Shown: piece by piece, positions 1-6,790 of the stretch | Numbering within the stretch: position 1 is the stretch's first letter | Layout of the letters: each line of letters begins with the position of its first letter | Source of the DNA: an uncultured Spirochaetales bacterium | Lineage (GTDB): Bacteria; Spirochaetota; Spirochaetia; Treponematales; Treponemataceae | DNA length: 8,965 nt | Direction: 5' to 3' | Assembly: GCA_946061495.1 (NCBI GenBank) | Contig: CAMGSV010000095.1 | Span: 1-8,965, forward strand | The notes under the pieces: generated by a model | What the model was told of the DNA's origin: nothing | Databases searched by the model: none | What the model saw: only the letters and a program-made list of their open reading frames with translations | Program-made: the position numbers and the translations under genes

Positions 1-1
1 G

Positions 2-1516
2 GCAAAGCTGGTGCTGGTGACGGCCATCAATCCCACTCCCGCCGGTGAGGGAAAGTCCACCGTTTCCGTAGGCCTCTCGGACAGCCTCAACAGCATCGGC
101 AAGAAGACGGTGATCGCCCTGCGGGAGCCCTCCCTGGGGCCCTGCTTCGGGGTGAAGGGGGGCGCCTGCGGTGGCGGCCACGCTCAGATTGTCCCCATGG
201 AGGACATCAACCTCCACTTCACCGGTGACATCCATGCGGTGTCCATCACTACGAACCTCATCGCTTCCCTCATCGACAACCACATCCACCAGGGAAATGC
301 CCTGAACATCGACCCCCGCACCATCACCTGGAAGCGCTGCGTTGACCTGAACGACCGGGAGCTGCGGAAGATTGTGGCGGGGCTCGGCGGCCGCACTGAG
401 GGTGTTCCCCGGGAGGAGGGCTTTACCATTGCCGTGGCCAGCGAGATTATGGCCATCCTCTGCCTTTCCCGCTCCATCGCCGAGTTGAAGGAGCGGCTGG
501 GGAGCATTGTCATCGGAACCACCTACGACGGCCGCACGGTGCAGTTCAAGGAGCTGGGGGCTGTGGGTGCCTGCGCCGCCTTGATGAAGGATGCCATCCG
601 CCCCAACCTGGTGCAGACCTTGGAGAAGACCCCCGCCTTTGTCCACGGCGGCCCCTTCGCCAACATCGCCCACGGCTGCAACAGTCTCAACGCCACCCTC
701 AGCGCCCTGGCCTCGGCGGACTATGTGGTGACGGAGGCTGGCTTTGCCGCCGACCTGGGTGCGGAGAAGTTCCTGGACATCAAGTGCCGCATTGGTGGCC
801 TGAAGCCTAGTGCTGTGGTGGTGGTGGCCACCATCCGTGCCCTGAAGATGCACGGCGGGGTGGACAAGGCCAGCCTCTCCCAGCCCAATGTGGCTGCCGT
901 AGAGCAGGGCTTTGCCAACCTCCAGGTGCATCTGGAGAACCTGGCGAAATTCGGCCTGCCTACGGTGGTGGCGGTGAACCAGTTTGTCAGCGACACGGAG
1001 GAGGAGATTGCCTGCCTCCAGAACCTGTGCCAGAAGTCCGGTGCCAAGGCCATCCTCTGCCAGGTGTGGGAGAAGGGTAGCCAGGGTGGCCAGGAGCTGG
1101 CGAGGGCTGTGGCGGAGCTGTGCGAGGGTGATCAGAAGGATGACTTCCACTTCCTCTATCCCAGCGAACTGCCCCTGGCAGAAAAAATCCGTGTGCTGGC
1201 CAAGGAAATCTACCGGGCCAGGGACGTGGACATTGCCCCTGCCGCCATGCGCAAGCTGAGTCGGTACCAGGAGGAAGGCTACGGCAACCTGCCGGTGTGC
1301 ATGGCAAAGACCCAGAACTCCATCTCCCACAACAAGAGCTGGCCGGGGGTCCCTGCGGACTACACCTTCCCGGTGCGGGACGTGCAGCTCTATGCGGGAG
1401 CAGGCTTCGTGGTGGCCCTTGCCGGTGACATCATGACCATGCCCGGATTGCCCAAGGTGCCTGCCGCCTGCTCCATCGACGTGGACGATGAAGGCAACAT
1501 CAAGGGCCTGTTCTAA
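2..1516 (+). CDS. fhs: Formate-tetrahydrofolate ligase, 5'-truncated by window edge
   Basis: Cytoplasmic enzyme that joins formate to tetrahydrofolate at the cost of ATP, giving 10-formyl-THF for purine synthesis, initiator fMet and, in acetogens, the methyl branch of the Wood-Ljungdahl pathway. The reading frame is open from base 2 (AKLVLVTAINPTPAGEGKS...), so the first roughly 50 residues lie outside the window; the GTG at 11 is internal and not the start. Visible family signatures are the ATP-binding loop TPAGEGKST just after the edge, the HAQIVPMEDINLHFTGD block, ITWKRCVDLNDR, GVPREEGFTIAVASEIMAI, and the terminal DVDDEGNIKGLF, which is the normal family C-terminus. The 504 visible residues fit the usual ~556. 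The reading frame is unbroken. It ends at an intrinsic terminator and so appears transcriptionally separate from the hemerythrin gene. Identification is very secure; the pathway it serves here cannot be told from this window. Confidence 0.97.
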   Translation, partial: AKLVLVTAINPTPAGEGKSTVSVGLSDSLNSIGKKTVIALREPSLGPCFGVKGGACGGGHAQIVPMEDINLHFTGDIHAVSITTNLIASLIDNHIHQGNALNIDPRTITWKRCVDLNDRELRKIVAGLGGRTEGVPREEGFTIAVASEIMAILCLSRSIAELKERLGSIVIGTTYDGRTVQFKELGAVGACAALMKDAIRPNLVQTLEKTPAFVHGGPFANIAHGCNSLNATLSALASADYVVTEAGFAADLGAEKFLDIKCRIGGLKPSAVVVVATIRALKMHGGVDKASLSQPNVAAVEQGFANLQVHLENLAKFGLPTVVAVNQFVSDTEEEIACLQNLCQKSGAKAILCQVWEKGSQGGQELARAVAELCEGDQKDDFHFLYPSELPLAEKIRVLAKEIYRARDVDIAPAAMRKLSRYQEEGYGNLPVCMAKTQNSISHNKSWPGVPADYTFPVRDVQLYAGAGFVVALAGDIMTMPGLPKVPAACSIDVDDEGNIKGLF

Positions 1517-1546
1517 CCAGATGGGCGGCCTGTTCTAGTGGTTGAC

Positions 1547-1590
1547 AGGCCATCTTTTCGTTCTGACAAGGTGGCCTTTTCTCATTTTTA
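1547..1590 (+). terminator. Intrinsic terminator of fhs
   Basis: A 10-bp RNA stem (AGGCCATCTT at 1547-1556 pairing with AAGGTGGCCT at 1568-1577, one U-G wobble) encloses an 11-nt loop and is followed at once by TTTTCTCATTTTT. It begins 30 bases after the fhs stop codon and ends before the hemerythrin ribosome binding site, so it separates the two transcription units. Confidence 0.85.
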
Positions 1591-1607
1591 CTTGTATCTT
1601 AAGTGAC

Positions 1608-1613
1608 AGGAGG
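1608..1613 (+). promoter_or_regulatory. Shine-Dalgarno site of the hemerythrin gene
   Basis: Perfect AGGAGG five bases before the ATG at 1619; it fixes that start. The promoter is less clear: a TATCTT (1595-1600) could be a -10 box but has no good -35 partner, and the TTGACA at 1542-1547 has no -10 at the right distance and runs into the fhs terminator. Confidence 0.85.
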
Positions 1614-1618
1614 TATAT

Positions 1619-2026
1619 ATGTTTGAGAAGATTGTGTGGAAGGATGCCTATAATCTTAATGTGCCGGAAATTGACAGCCAGCACCAACGTCTGGTGGTCA
1701 TCGCCAACGAGTTGTACGATTTGGCAAATGGAGACAAGGATACCTATCAGCGGGGAATAGCCGCTGCCTTGAAGAAGCTGGTGGATTATACGGAATATCA
1801 TCTGAAATTCGAGGAGGGCTTCCTGCGGGACAGGGGCTATCCCCAGATAGACTTCCACAAGATGCAGCATGACCAGTTCATCTCCCAGGTGAACGCCCAG
1901 GTGAAGAAGCTGGTGGATCCCCGACAGGATGATGGATTGGTGCTCTACGACTATCTTTTGAAGTGGTTGCTGAACCACATCGCCAAGTCCGACAAGGCGT
2001 GGTCGCTCCATGTCTTGTCCCGCTGA
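1619..2026 (+). CDS. Bacteriohemerythrin (stand-alone, 135 aa)
   Basis: Single-domain hemerythrin, a soluble four-helix protein with a non-haem di-iron centre that binds O2 and in anaerobes and microaerophiles is thought to buffer or sense oxygen. The whole family ligand set is present: H22 (IDSQH), H61 and E65 (YHLKFEE), H80 and H84 (FHKMQHDQF), and H120 plus D125 (LLNHIAKSDK). The N-terminal IVWKDAYNLNVPEIDSQHQ is the classic bacteriohemerythrin opening, with W7 and the I18-D19 pair. The length of 135 residues is normal for a lone domain, with no signal peptide or fused sensor domain. It has its own AGGAGG and is followed 57 bases later by a separately promoted Mrp-type Fe-S ATPase gene; the vicinity to iron-sulfur and cysteine proteins fits a role in oxygen protection, but that is inference. 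Confidence 0.95.
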   Translation: MFEKIVWKDAYNLNVPEIDSQHQRLVVIANELYDLANGDKDTYQRGIAAALKKLVDYTEYHLKFEEGFLRDRGYPQIDFHKMQHDQFISQVNAQVKKLVDPRQDDGLVLYDYLLKWLLNHIAKSDKAWSLHVLSR

Positions 2027-2035
2027 GGCAAAAAA

Positions 2036-2063
2036 TTGACAGATGGATTATACTCGTTATATG
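2036..2063 (+). promoter_or_regulatory. Sigma-70-type promoter for the Mrp/NBP35 operon
   Basis: Consensus -35 TTGACA at 2036-2041 and a -10-like TTATAT/TATATG at 2057-2063, spacing 15-16 bases (slightly short). A second TATACT at 2049-2054 is too close to the -35 to serve. The expected transcript would begin close to 2070, just before the AAGGAG ribosome binding site (2071-2076), giving a very short leader. The -35 begins within ten bases of the hemerythrin stop. Confidence 0.6.
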
Positions 2064-2083
2064 AGCAGTAAAGGAGTTTTTTT

Positions 2084-2905
2084 ATGAGCTGTGATCATAA
2101 TTGTGGAGGCTGCGGACAGGATTGTTCCGCACGTGATATTCATGAGAAGCTGCATCCAAAGAGCAGAATTAGAAAGGTCATCGGTATCGTCAGTGGAAAG
2201 GGCGGGGTAGGCAAGTCCCTGGTCACCTCCATGATGGCGGTGGCCATGACAAAGAAGGGAAAGCGTGCCGCCATCCTTGATGCGGACATTACCGGTCCCT
2301 CCATCCCCAAGGCCTTCGGGCTCAAGGGCAGGGTGACCGGTGAGGAGAACGAGATTTATCCCATGGTGAGCCGTGACGGCGTGCAGGTCATGTCCATCAA
2401 CTTCCTGCTGGAGAATGAGACTGATCCGGTGGTGTGGCGTGGCCCCATCATTGCCGGTGCGGTGAAGCAGTTCTGGTCCGACGTGGTATGGGAGGATGTG
2501 GACTACATGTTTGTGGACATGCCTCCCGGAACAGGTGACGTGCCCCTCACGGTGTTCCAGTCCCTGGACATCTGCGGCATCATCGTAGTGGCCACACCCC
2601 AGGAGCTGGTGGGAATGATTGTGGAGAAGGCCGTGAAGATGGCCAGCATGATGAGCGTTCCTGTGGTGGGTCTGGTGGAGAACATGAGCTACGTCAAGTG
2701 TCCCGACTGCGGCAAGGAAATCAAGCTTTTTGGTGACAGCAAGGTGGATGCCGTTGCCGCCGCCTATAATGTTCCCGTGCTGGCTCGTCTGCCCATCGAT
2801 CCTGCCGTTGCTGCCGCTGTGGATGCCGGATGTGTGGAGAATGTGGACGTGTCTGCCATGGACAAGGCTGTTTCCCTGCTGGAGGACTGCCAATGCGGCC
2901 ACTAA
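2084..2905 (+). CDS. Mrp/NBP35-family Fe-S cluster carrier ATPase
   Basis: P-loop ATPase of the Mrp/NBP35/ApbC group, cytoplasmic dimers that bind a bridging [4Fe-4S] cluster and pass it to apo-proteins. Residues 38-45 are the deviant Walker A GKGGVGKS, D66-D68 (ILDADITGPS) form the switch region, and DMPPGTGD at 145-152 is the Mrp signature. C206 and C209 (CPDC) are the conserved cluster-bridging pair near the C-terminus. Extra cysteines occur at the N-terminus (C3, C7, C10, C14 with H5) and in the CQCGH tail (C269, C271), so a second metal site is possible, as in NBP35-type members; the N-terminal MIP18-like domain of E. coli Mrp is absent. The length of 273 aa is normal for the short form. 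AAGGAG lies seven bases upstream of the ATG. The downstream C_GCAxxG_C_C gene starts 13 bases before this stop, so the pair is probably translationally coupled. Confidence 0.95.
   Translation: MSCDHNCGGCGQDCSARDIHEKLHPKSRIRKVIGIVSGKGGVGKSLVTSMMAVAMTKKGKRAAILDADITGPSIPKAFGLKGRVTGEENEIYPMVSRDGVQVMSINFLLENETDPVVWRGPIIAGAVKQFWSDVVWEDVDYMFVDMPPGTGDVPLTVFQSLDICGIIVVATPQELVGMIVEKAVKMASMMSVPVVGLVENMSYVKCPDCGKEIKLFGDSKVDAVAAAYNVPVLARLPIDPAVAAAVDAGCVENVDVSAMDKAVSLLEDCQCGH
2881..2885 (+). promoter_or_regulatory. Internal ribosome binding site for the C_GCAxxG_C_C gene
   Basis: GGAGG inside the last codons of the Mrp gene, seven bases before the ATG at 2893. This selects the 2893 start over the in-frame upstream ATG at 2830, which has no such site and would give a long overlap. 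Confidence 0.7.
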
Positions 2906-3387
2906 GCCCCGACGAGGAGCGCCAGGCCCTGGCCCAGGAGTCCTCCAAGGCAAAGGAGGCCATGGAGCTGTTCCGCCAGGGGTACAACTGTGCCCAGGCG
3001 GTGATGGCTGTTTTTTGCAAGGACCTGGGCCTTGAGGAGAAGCAGGCCATGATGCTGGCCTCCTCCTTCGGCGGAGGCATGGGCCGTATGCGGGAGGTCT
3101 GCGGGGCGGTGAGTGGCATGGCCATGGTGCTGGGACTGGCCCAGGGCTACAGCGATCCCAAGGCCACCGGCGAGAAGGCAGCTCACTACGACAAGGTCCA
3201 GCAGCTGGCGGAACAATTCAAGACGGAAAATGGTTCCATCATCTGCCGGGAGCTTTTGGGGCTGACAAAGCCTGGTCCTGATTCTCCCGTGCCGGAGGAG
3301 CGAACCCCCGCCTACTACAAGAAGCGCCCCTGCGACATTCTGGTGGGTCAGTGCGCCGCCATCCTGCAGCAGGAGTTGGGCAAATAA
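2893..3387 (+). CDS. C_GCAxxG_C_C family putative redox protein
   Basis: Member of the C_GCAxxG_C_C family (named for its cysteine spacing), small proteins of uncertain biochemical role that are often supposed to be redox-active or metal-binding. With the start at 2893 it has 164 residues. Seen in order: GYNCAQAV (C33), C42, the glycine-rich FGGGMGRMREVCGAVSG block (residues 59-75, C70, the family hallmark), IICRELLG (C118), RPCDIL (C147) and VGQC (C154). A charged helix at residues 7-28 precedes the core. There is no signal peptide or membrane segment, so it is cytoplasmic. It overlaps the Mrp gene by 13 bases and must be in the same transcript, suggesting that it may receive or handle a metal cluster with that ATPase; this is guilt by association only. 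Its last codons and stop lie inside the first copy of a 37-bp tandem duplication. Confidence 0.9.
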   Translation: MRPLSPDEERQALAQESSKAKEAMELFRQGYNCAQAVMAVFCKDLGLEEKQAMMLASSFGGGMGRMREVCGAVSGMAMVLGLAQGYSDPKATGEKAAHYDKVQQLAEQFKTENGSIICRELLGLTKPGPDSPVPEERTPAYYKKRPCDILVGQCAAILQQELGK

Positions 3388-3445
3388 GATTGTACTTGGC
3401 TCCTGCCGAGGAGTTGGGCAAATAAGATTGTACTTGGCTCCTGCC
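3371..3445. repeat. 37-bp tandem duplication spanning a stop codon
   Basis: Bases 3371-3407 and 3409-3445 are identical over 37 positions, with one extra base between them (period 38). Copy one carries the last five codons and TAA of the C_GCAxxG_C_C gene; copy two is a non-coding echo with the same codons. CTCCT (3400-3404) and AGGAG (3409-3413) at the junction can form a small hairpin. Perfect identity in non-coding DNA suggests a recent event. Confidence 0.95.
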
Positions 3446-3466
3446 AGTTGCATTCCTGCATAAAAT

Positions 3467-3516
3467 ACCCCGGTTCGATGGAGCCAGTTCCATAGGGTAC
3501 TCCATCTGGCCGGGGT
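3467..3516. terminator. Long hairpin, probable bidirectional terminator
   Basis: ACCCCGG (3467-3473) plus GATGGAG (3477-3483) pair with CTCCATC (3500-3506) plus CCGGGGT (3510-3516): a 17-step stem with one 3x3 internal loop. On the + strand it is followed by TGTTCTTTTCT; on the - strand by ATTTTATG. It lies between two convergent units, the Mrp/C_GCAxxG_C_C pair and the dus/diguanylate cyclase operon, and can end both. Confidence 0.8.
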
Positions 3517-3531
3517 TGTTCTTTTCTCCGC

Positions 3532-5496
3532 TTACTGAGCCTGCTCTGTCTCCCACTCCCAGGTGGTGGTGCGGTTTCGTCCATCCTCCTTGGACTGGTA
3601 CAGGCACTGGTCCGCCTGTTGGATGAGCTTGTCCAAGGAGTTGGCCGCTTTGGTCTGCTGGTGGCACATGCCCACGCTGACGGTCACGTGGTCTGACACC
3701 TTGGAGGCGCGGTGGGGCAGGGCCATCTTTTCCAGCTGCTGGTGGATTCTCTGGCAGACGGCCTGGGCCACCGGCTCGCTTACCTTGTTCAGCAGCACCA
3801 GGAATTCTTCGCCACCGTATCTGATTACATAGTCGTTGTTTCTCACCGAGGTGGCCAGCATCTGTGCCACCTGCTTCAGTGTGGTGTCTCCTGCCAGGTG
3901 GCCGTAGGTGTCGTTGTAGAGCTTGAAGTAGTCGATGTCTAGCATCACCACACTGAACAGCTCTGGAGTTCCCTTGCGACGGTAGATTCTGTTCAGCTGG
4001 TTCAGCTTCTTGCGGTTGTAGACACCGGTCAGCTGGTCCGTCAGGTTCTTGGTGCTCAAAAGCTTCAGCAGCACCAGGATGATGATGAGACTGCAGGATA
4101 TGATGACAATGCCCAGTATTGCTATGACATTGTTCTGCTTCAGTTGGGCGTTGTATCTTTTCAGCTGGGTGTTCTCACGATAATACTGGGAGAATTCCAG
4201 GTAGGCCCGTTGGACCGTCTGTATAAATTCACTGTTCAGGTGGAGGAGCTGCTCGTAGGCGGAAAGCAGTTTGTCCTTCTGGTTTGTATTTTGGTATACC
4301 TCAACAAGAATTTCAAGAAAATCCCTTTTGATGTCCAGTTGCAGATCCTGATGGTCATGCAGGATAGTCTCCAAGAGCGTTTGGGCTTCCGTGTACTGTT
4401 TTTTGGCGACCAGGTACTTGCCCTTTGTCATCAATGTGCCCAACTTGCCGTTGACAAATAGACTGTCATCGTTTTCCTGATAGAAGGAGTCAATCTCTTG
4501 GAGATGGATTTGAGCCTGCTCCAAGTTGCCCTCCGCCAAGGATATGTTCGCCCAGATGTCTTGGATGGAGGCAACAACCTCCTTCTTGTCTTGGGAGTTG
4601 ACCCTCGGAAGATAGTGATACAGCTCCTCAATGGCTGTTCGTGCCTCGTTTATTTTTCCCAGCTCAAGGTAGGCGGCTGCAAGGTTCAAGTAGCAGTTGT
4701 AGTGGTTAAACGAGCCGTCTTTCGGAATATCATATACCAGCTTTTGGTACAGATGGGAGGCGGACTCGTAGTCCTCCAGAAAGAACTGGGTGTTGGCGAT
4801 ATATTCCCGGGCAAACAGCAGCTCATACTGAATCTCTGGGGTTTGCGGCTGGTTTTCCAGCAGTATCTCCACGTCGTAGAACAGCCGGATGCTTTTTGCA
4901 TACTCACCGCTGTTGTATTCCAGCATGGCGATGGTATTCATAATCCAGGCATTGGTGTGGAGCTCCAGATGCCGGGCGATGTCCAGGTAGTTTTCCAGCA
5001 CTGCTACTCCTTGGGAGAAATTGTTGGGTTCAGATATGAGTGTCTTCACCAACCGCCAGATGAGGGTAGTGTTGTTGGCAGCGGGAGGATACTTTGCCAT
5101 GAACATCAGGGCATTACTGACGGCTTCCTTGCTGCCATTGCCTTCTAATTGGAGGATGCAGTCATTAAGGTAGCAGTAGGCATAGACGGGAAGTGCAGGG
5201 TCGTCTATGGACAAAGTGAGGCATTTGCCAAACAAGAGCTTTGCCCCCTTGTAGTCTCCTGTGGCCCACAGATCCATGCCTTGCAGGAAGATGTCTTCCG
5301 CAGAGTCTTCTTGGAAAACAAGCGTGGGATGGGGCTCCCATACTCCCTCGTTTTCCTGGAAGGACGACATGGCAAGGTATAAGGGTGATTTTCTGGGATT
5401 GGAGGAGTTGTATTCGTTTCCAGCCCACATGAGGGCTACAATGAGCAGGATGAAGAAGGTGCCTAGTGCAATCAGTAGCCGTATTTCCTTTGTCAT
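3532..5496 (-). CDS. Membrane diguanylate cyclase with TPR-like extracytoplasmic sensor
   Basis: Makes the second messenger cyclic di-GMP from two GTP. Order along the 654 residues: a hydrophobic segment at about 7-24, an extracytoplasmic stretch of helical, TPR-like repeats at about 65-440 (repeated aromatic/Ala-Gly-Leu helix pairs such as FLQGMDLWATGDYKGA), a second membrane helix near 457-479 (IAILGIVIISCSLIIILVLL), then a GGDEF domain from about 485 opening with DQLTGVYNRK. The metal-binding aspartate is in MLDIDYFK (D520), the active-site loop is GGEEF at 561-565, and RNND at 552-555, exactly five residues before it, is the product-inhibition I-site. The enzyme should therefore be active and feedback-inhibited. 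It starts at the ATG whose first bases overlap the dus stop (ATGA), with AGGAGGAG at 5502-5509 inside dus. What the TPR region senses is unknown; peptides or partner proteins are typical of such modules. Confidence 0.95.
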   Translation of the reverse strand: MTKEIRLLIALGTFFILLIVALMWAGNEYNSSNPRKSPLYLAMSSFQENEGVWEPHPTLVFQEDSAEDIFLQGMDLWATGDYKGAKLLFGKCLTLSIDDPALPVYAYCYLNDCILQLEGNGSKEAVSNALMFMAKYPPAANNTTLIWRLVKTLISEPNNFSQGVAVLENYLDIARHLELHTNAWIMNTIAMLEYNSGEYAKSIRLFYDVEILLENQPQTPEIQYELLFAREYIANTQFFLEDYESASHLYQKLVYDIPKDGSFNHYNCYLNLAAAYLELGKINEARTAIEELYHYLPRVNSQDKKEVVASIQDIWANISLAEGNLEQAQIHLQEIDSFYQENDDSLFVNGKLGTLMTKGKYLVAKKQYTEAQTLLETILHDHQDLQLDIKRDFLEILVEVYQNTNQKDKLLSAYEQLLHLNSEFIQTVQRAYLEFSQYYRENTQLKRYNAQLKQNNVIAILGIVIISCSLIIILVLLKLLSTKNLTDQLTGVYNRKKLNQLNRIYRRKGTPELFSVVMLDIDYFKLYNDTYGHLAGDTTLKQVAQMLATSVRNNDYVIRYGGEEFLVLLNKVSEPVAQAVCQRIHQQLEKMALPHRASKVSDHVTVSVGMCHQQTKAANSLDKLIQQADQCLYQSKEDGRNRTTTWEWETEQAQ

Positions 5497-6560
5497 TGTG
5501 GCTCCTCCTGTCTGAGGAGTCCATCCGTCCCCTCACAACCTTTGTGGGGAGGGCGCTCCTCTTTGAACCGTTCTTGGGGAGATAGAGCGAAGTAGTCCTC
5601 CAGCCGCTGGATGCAGCCCTCCGGGGTAGGGTGGTTCAAAAGTCGTGTCCGCAGGTGGTGGGCAAACTGCACATTGTCGCTGTAGAAGGCAAAAAAACGC
5701 TGGAGCCGTGTCTTGTAGAATTCCTGAGGCTGGAATTTCTTCAGCTCCTGGACAAAATGGCACCCTGTCTCCAGCAGATCCACTGTAAAAGGCTCCAACC
5801 AGTCCTCCTCTCGCCCAGCGTCCCGCCCCAGGGTCTGTGCAATCTGCCGGAACACCCAGGGCTTCTGGGCGGCGGCACGACCGATCATAATCCCGGCGAT
5901 TCCCGGCGACTGGGCCATGGCACGCCTGGCACTCTCGCCATCCTGCACGTTCCCGTTCAGCACCACCTGGATGGCATAGCCCTTTTCTTCTATATATCTA
6001 ACCAACTGGCCCACATAGTGGAGCCGTGGCGGCCTGCGGTACTTCTCCTTCCTTGTCCGGGGATGGAGGGTAATCTGCTGGACTCCCCGCTGGGCCAGCA
6101 TGTCCACAAAGGAGAAGAAGCTTGCCTCCGTGAAGTCCTCGTCCCCCAGCCGCAGCTTCACGCTGAACCGTTTGCCGGCCCCCCGCACCACCGCTCCCAC
6201 CTGTTCCACCAGCTCCTCCGTCTCCCGTCGCTCCTTCAGCATCCAGGCGATTCCCGCCCCCGAGCGCACGATGTCCGGGGCGCAGCAGCCCATGTTGATG
6301 TCCACCCCGATGCCCTCCATTCCGGCCAGCAGGCGGGCAGCCTCCACCATGGCGGGAATCCTTCCGCCGGTGATCTGCCACACGATTTTGTGGGGCTCTG
6401 GGTTGGTGAGCAGGTAGTATTTCTCGAAGGGGCCGTTGGTCAGGAGGGTTCCCGCCTGAATCATCTCCGTGTAGTACTCGTCGCAGCCGCCGAATCGGGC
6501 GATGGTGGAGCGGAGTGCAGCGTGGGTGAGGGTAGCCATGGGGGCCAGGACAAGTTTCAT
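5493..6560 (-). CDS. tRNA-dihydrouridine synthase family protein (divergent)
   Basis: FMN-dependent TIM-barrel protein of the Dus family, which reduces specific uridines in tRNA to dihydrouridine using NADPH. Visible motifs: LAPM at residues 5-8 on the first strand, VDINMGCCAPDI at 86-97 (active-site cysteine region), VKLRLG with K135, LHPRT with H166 and R168, LNGNV at 201-205, and IMIGRAA at 224-230 (flavin phosphate binding). The usual NxGCP is here GCCAP: C92 matches the familiar position but proline comes two residues later, so this is a side branch of the family and its target uridine cannot be named. The C-terminus has the helical tRNA-binding domain and a charged tail. It is the first gene of an operon with the diguanylate cyclase. 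ATG at 6560 keeps LAPM at the proper N-terminal place; there is no well-spaced Shine-Dalgarno. Confidence 0.92.
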   Translation of the reverse strand: MKLVLAPMATLTHAALRSTIARFGGCDEYYTEMIQAGTLLTNGPFEKYYLLTNPEPHKIVWQITGGRIPAMVEAARLLAGMEGIGVDINMGCCAPDIVRSGAGIAWMLKERRETEELVEQVGAVVRGAGKRFSVKLRLGDEDFTEASFFSFVDMLAQRGVQQITLHPRTRKEKYRRPPRLHYVGQLVRYIEEKGYAIQVVLNGNVQDGESARRAMAQSPGIAGIMIGRAAAQKPWVFRQIAQTLGRDAGREEDWLEPFTVDLLETGCHFVQELKKFQPQEFYKTRLQRFFAFYSDNVQFAHHLRTRLLNHPTPEGCIQRLEDYFALSPQERFKEERPPHKGCEGTDGLLRQEEPQ

Positions 6561-6566
6561 GGCTCC

Positions 6567-6595
6567 AGTATATCACCGAGAAAATCAAGGTTCAA
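6567..6595 (-). promoter_or_regulatory. Promoter of the dus-diguanylate cyclase operon
   Basis: On the - strand: -35 TTGAAC (6595-6590), an exact 17-base spacer, and -10 TATACT (6572-6567). Only six bases (GGAGCC) separate the -10 from the ATG at 6560, so the predicted transcript start falls at or next to the start codon. GGAG is only two bases from the ATG, too close to act as a normal ribosome binding site. Confidence 0.75.
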
Positions 6596-6740
6596 TAGGA
6601 AATTTTGTTGATGTGCACCATCCCTTTGTATAATCGTGAATCTATGCCTTCCCTCCATCAATTTGTATTTGTGGGATATGCTGTGGCAGACATAGGAATA
6701 GTGCACCATGGGATGAAGGGCGGGACAAGGGGTGTTATAA

Positions 6741-6778
6741 GAAATGCCCCACCCGCCAGGGGAACCGGCAGGTGGGGC
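6741..6778 (-). terminator. Intrinsic terminator of the HU-like/DUF4469 gene
   Basis: GCCCCACCCGCC (6746-6757) and GGCAGGTGGGGC (6767-6778) form a 12-step GC-rich stem with one mismatch and a 9-base loop. Read on the - strand it is followed by ATTTCTTAT. It starts 12 bases after the stop codon of the gene at 6791. The stretch from here to the dus promoter (about 6600-6740) shows nothing beyond a 9-bp repeat GTGCACCAT (6613-6621, 6701-6709). Confidence 0.8.
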
Positions 6779-6790
6779 GGGTTGTTCGCT

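Noticed and set aside
1542..1547. TTGACA as a -35 box for the hemerythrin gene.
   Set aside because: No -10 box at 15-19 bases, and the motif overlaps the fhs terminator stem.
2830..2892. An earlier in-frame ATG for the C_GCAxxG_C_C gene adding 21 residues.
   Set aside because: It would overlap the ATPase gene by 76 bases without a ribosome binding site, while the ATG at 2893 has GGAGG at seven bases.
5631..6611. A 326-residue + strand open frame opposite dus.
   Set aside because: Antisense shadow of a gene with clear family motifs; the protein composition is low in normal fold patterns.
6557..6658. A 33-residue - strand frame ending in an ATGA overlap with the dus start, possibly a leader peptide.
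   Set aside because: No Shine-Dalgarno before its ATG, no family resemblance, and the best dus promoter lies within it, so most transcripts would lack it.
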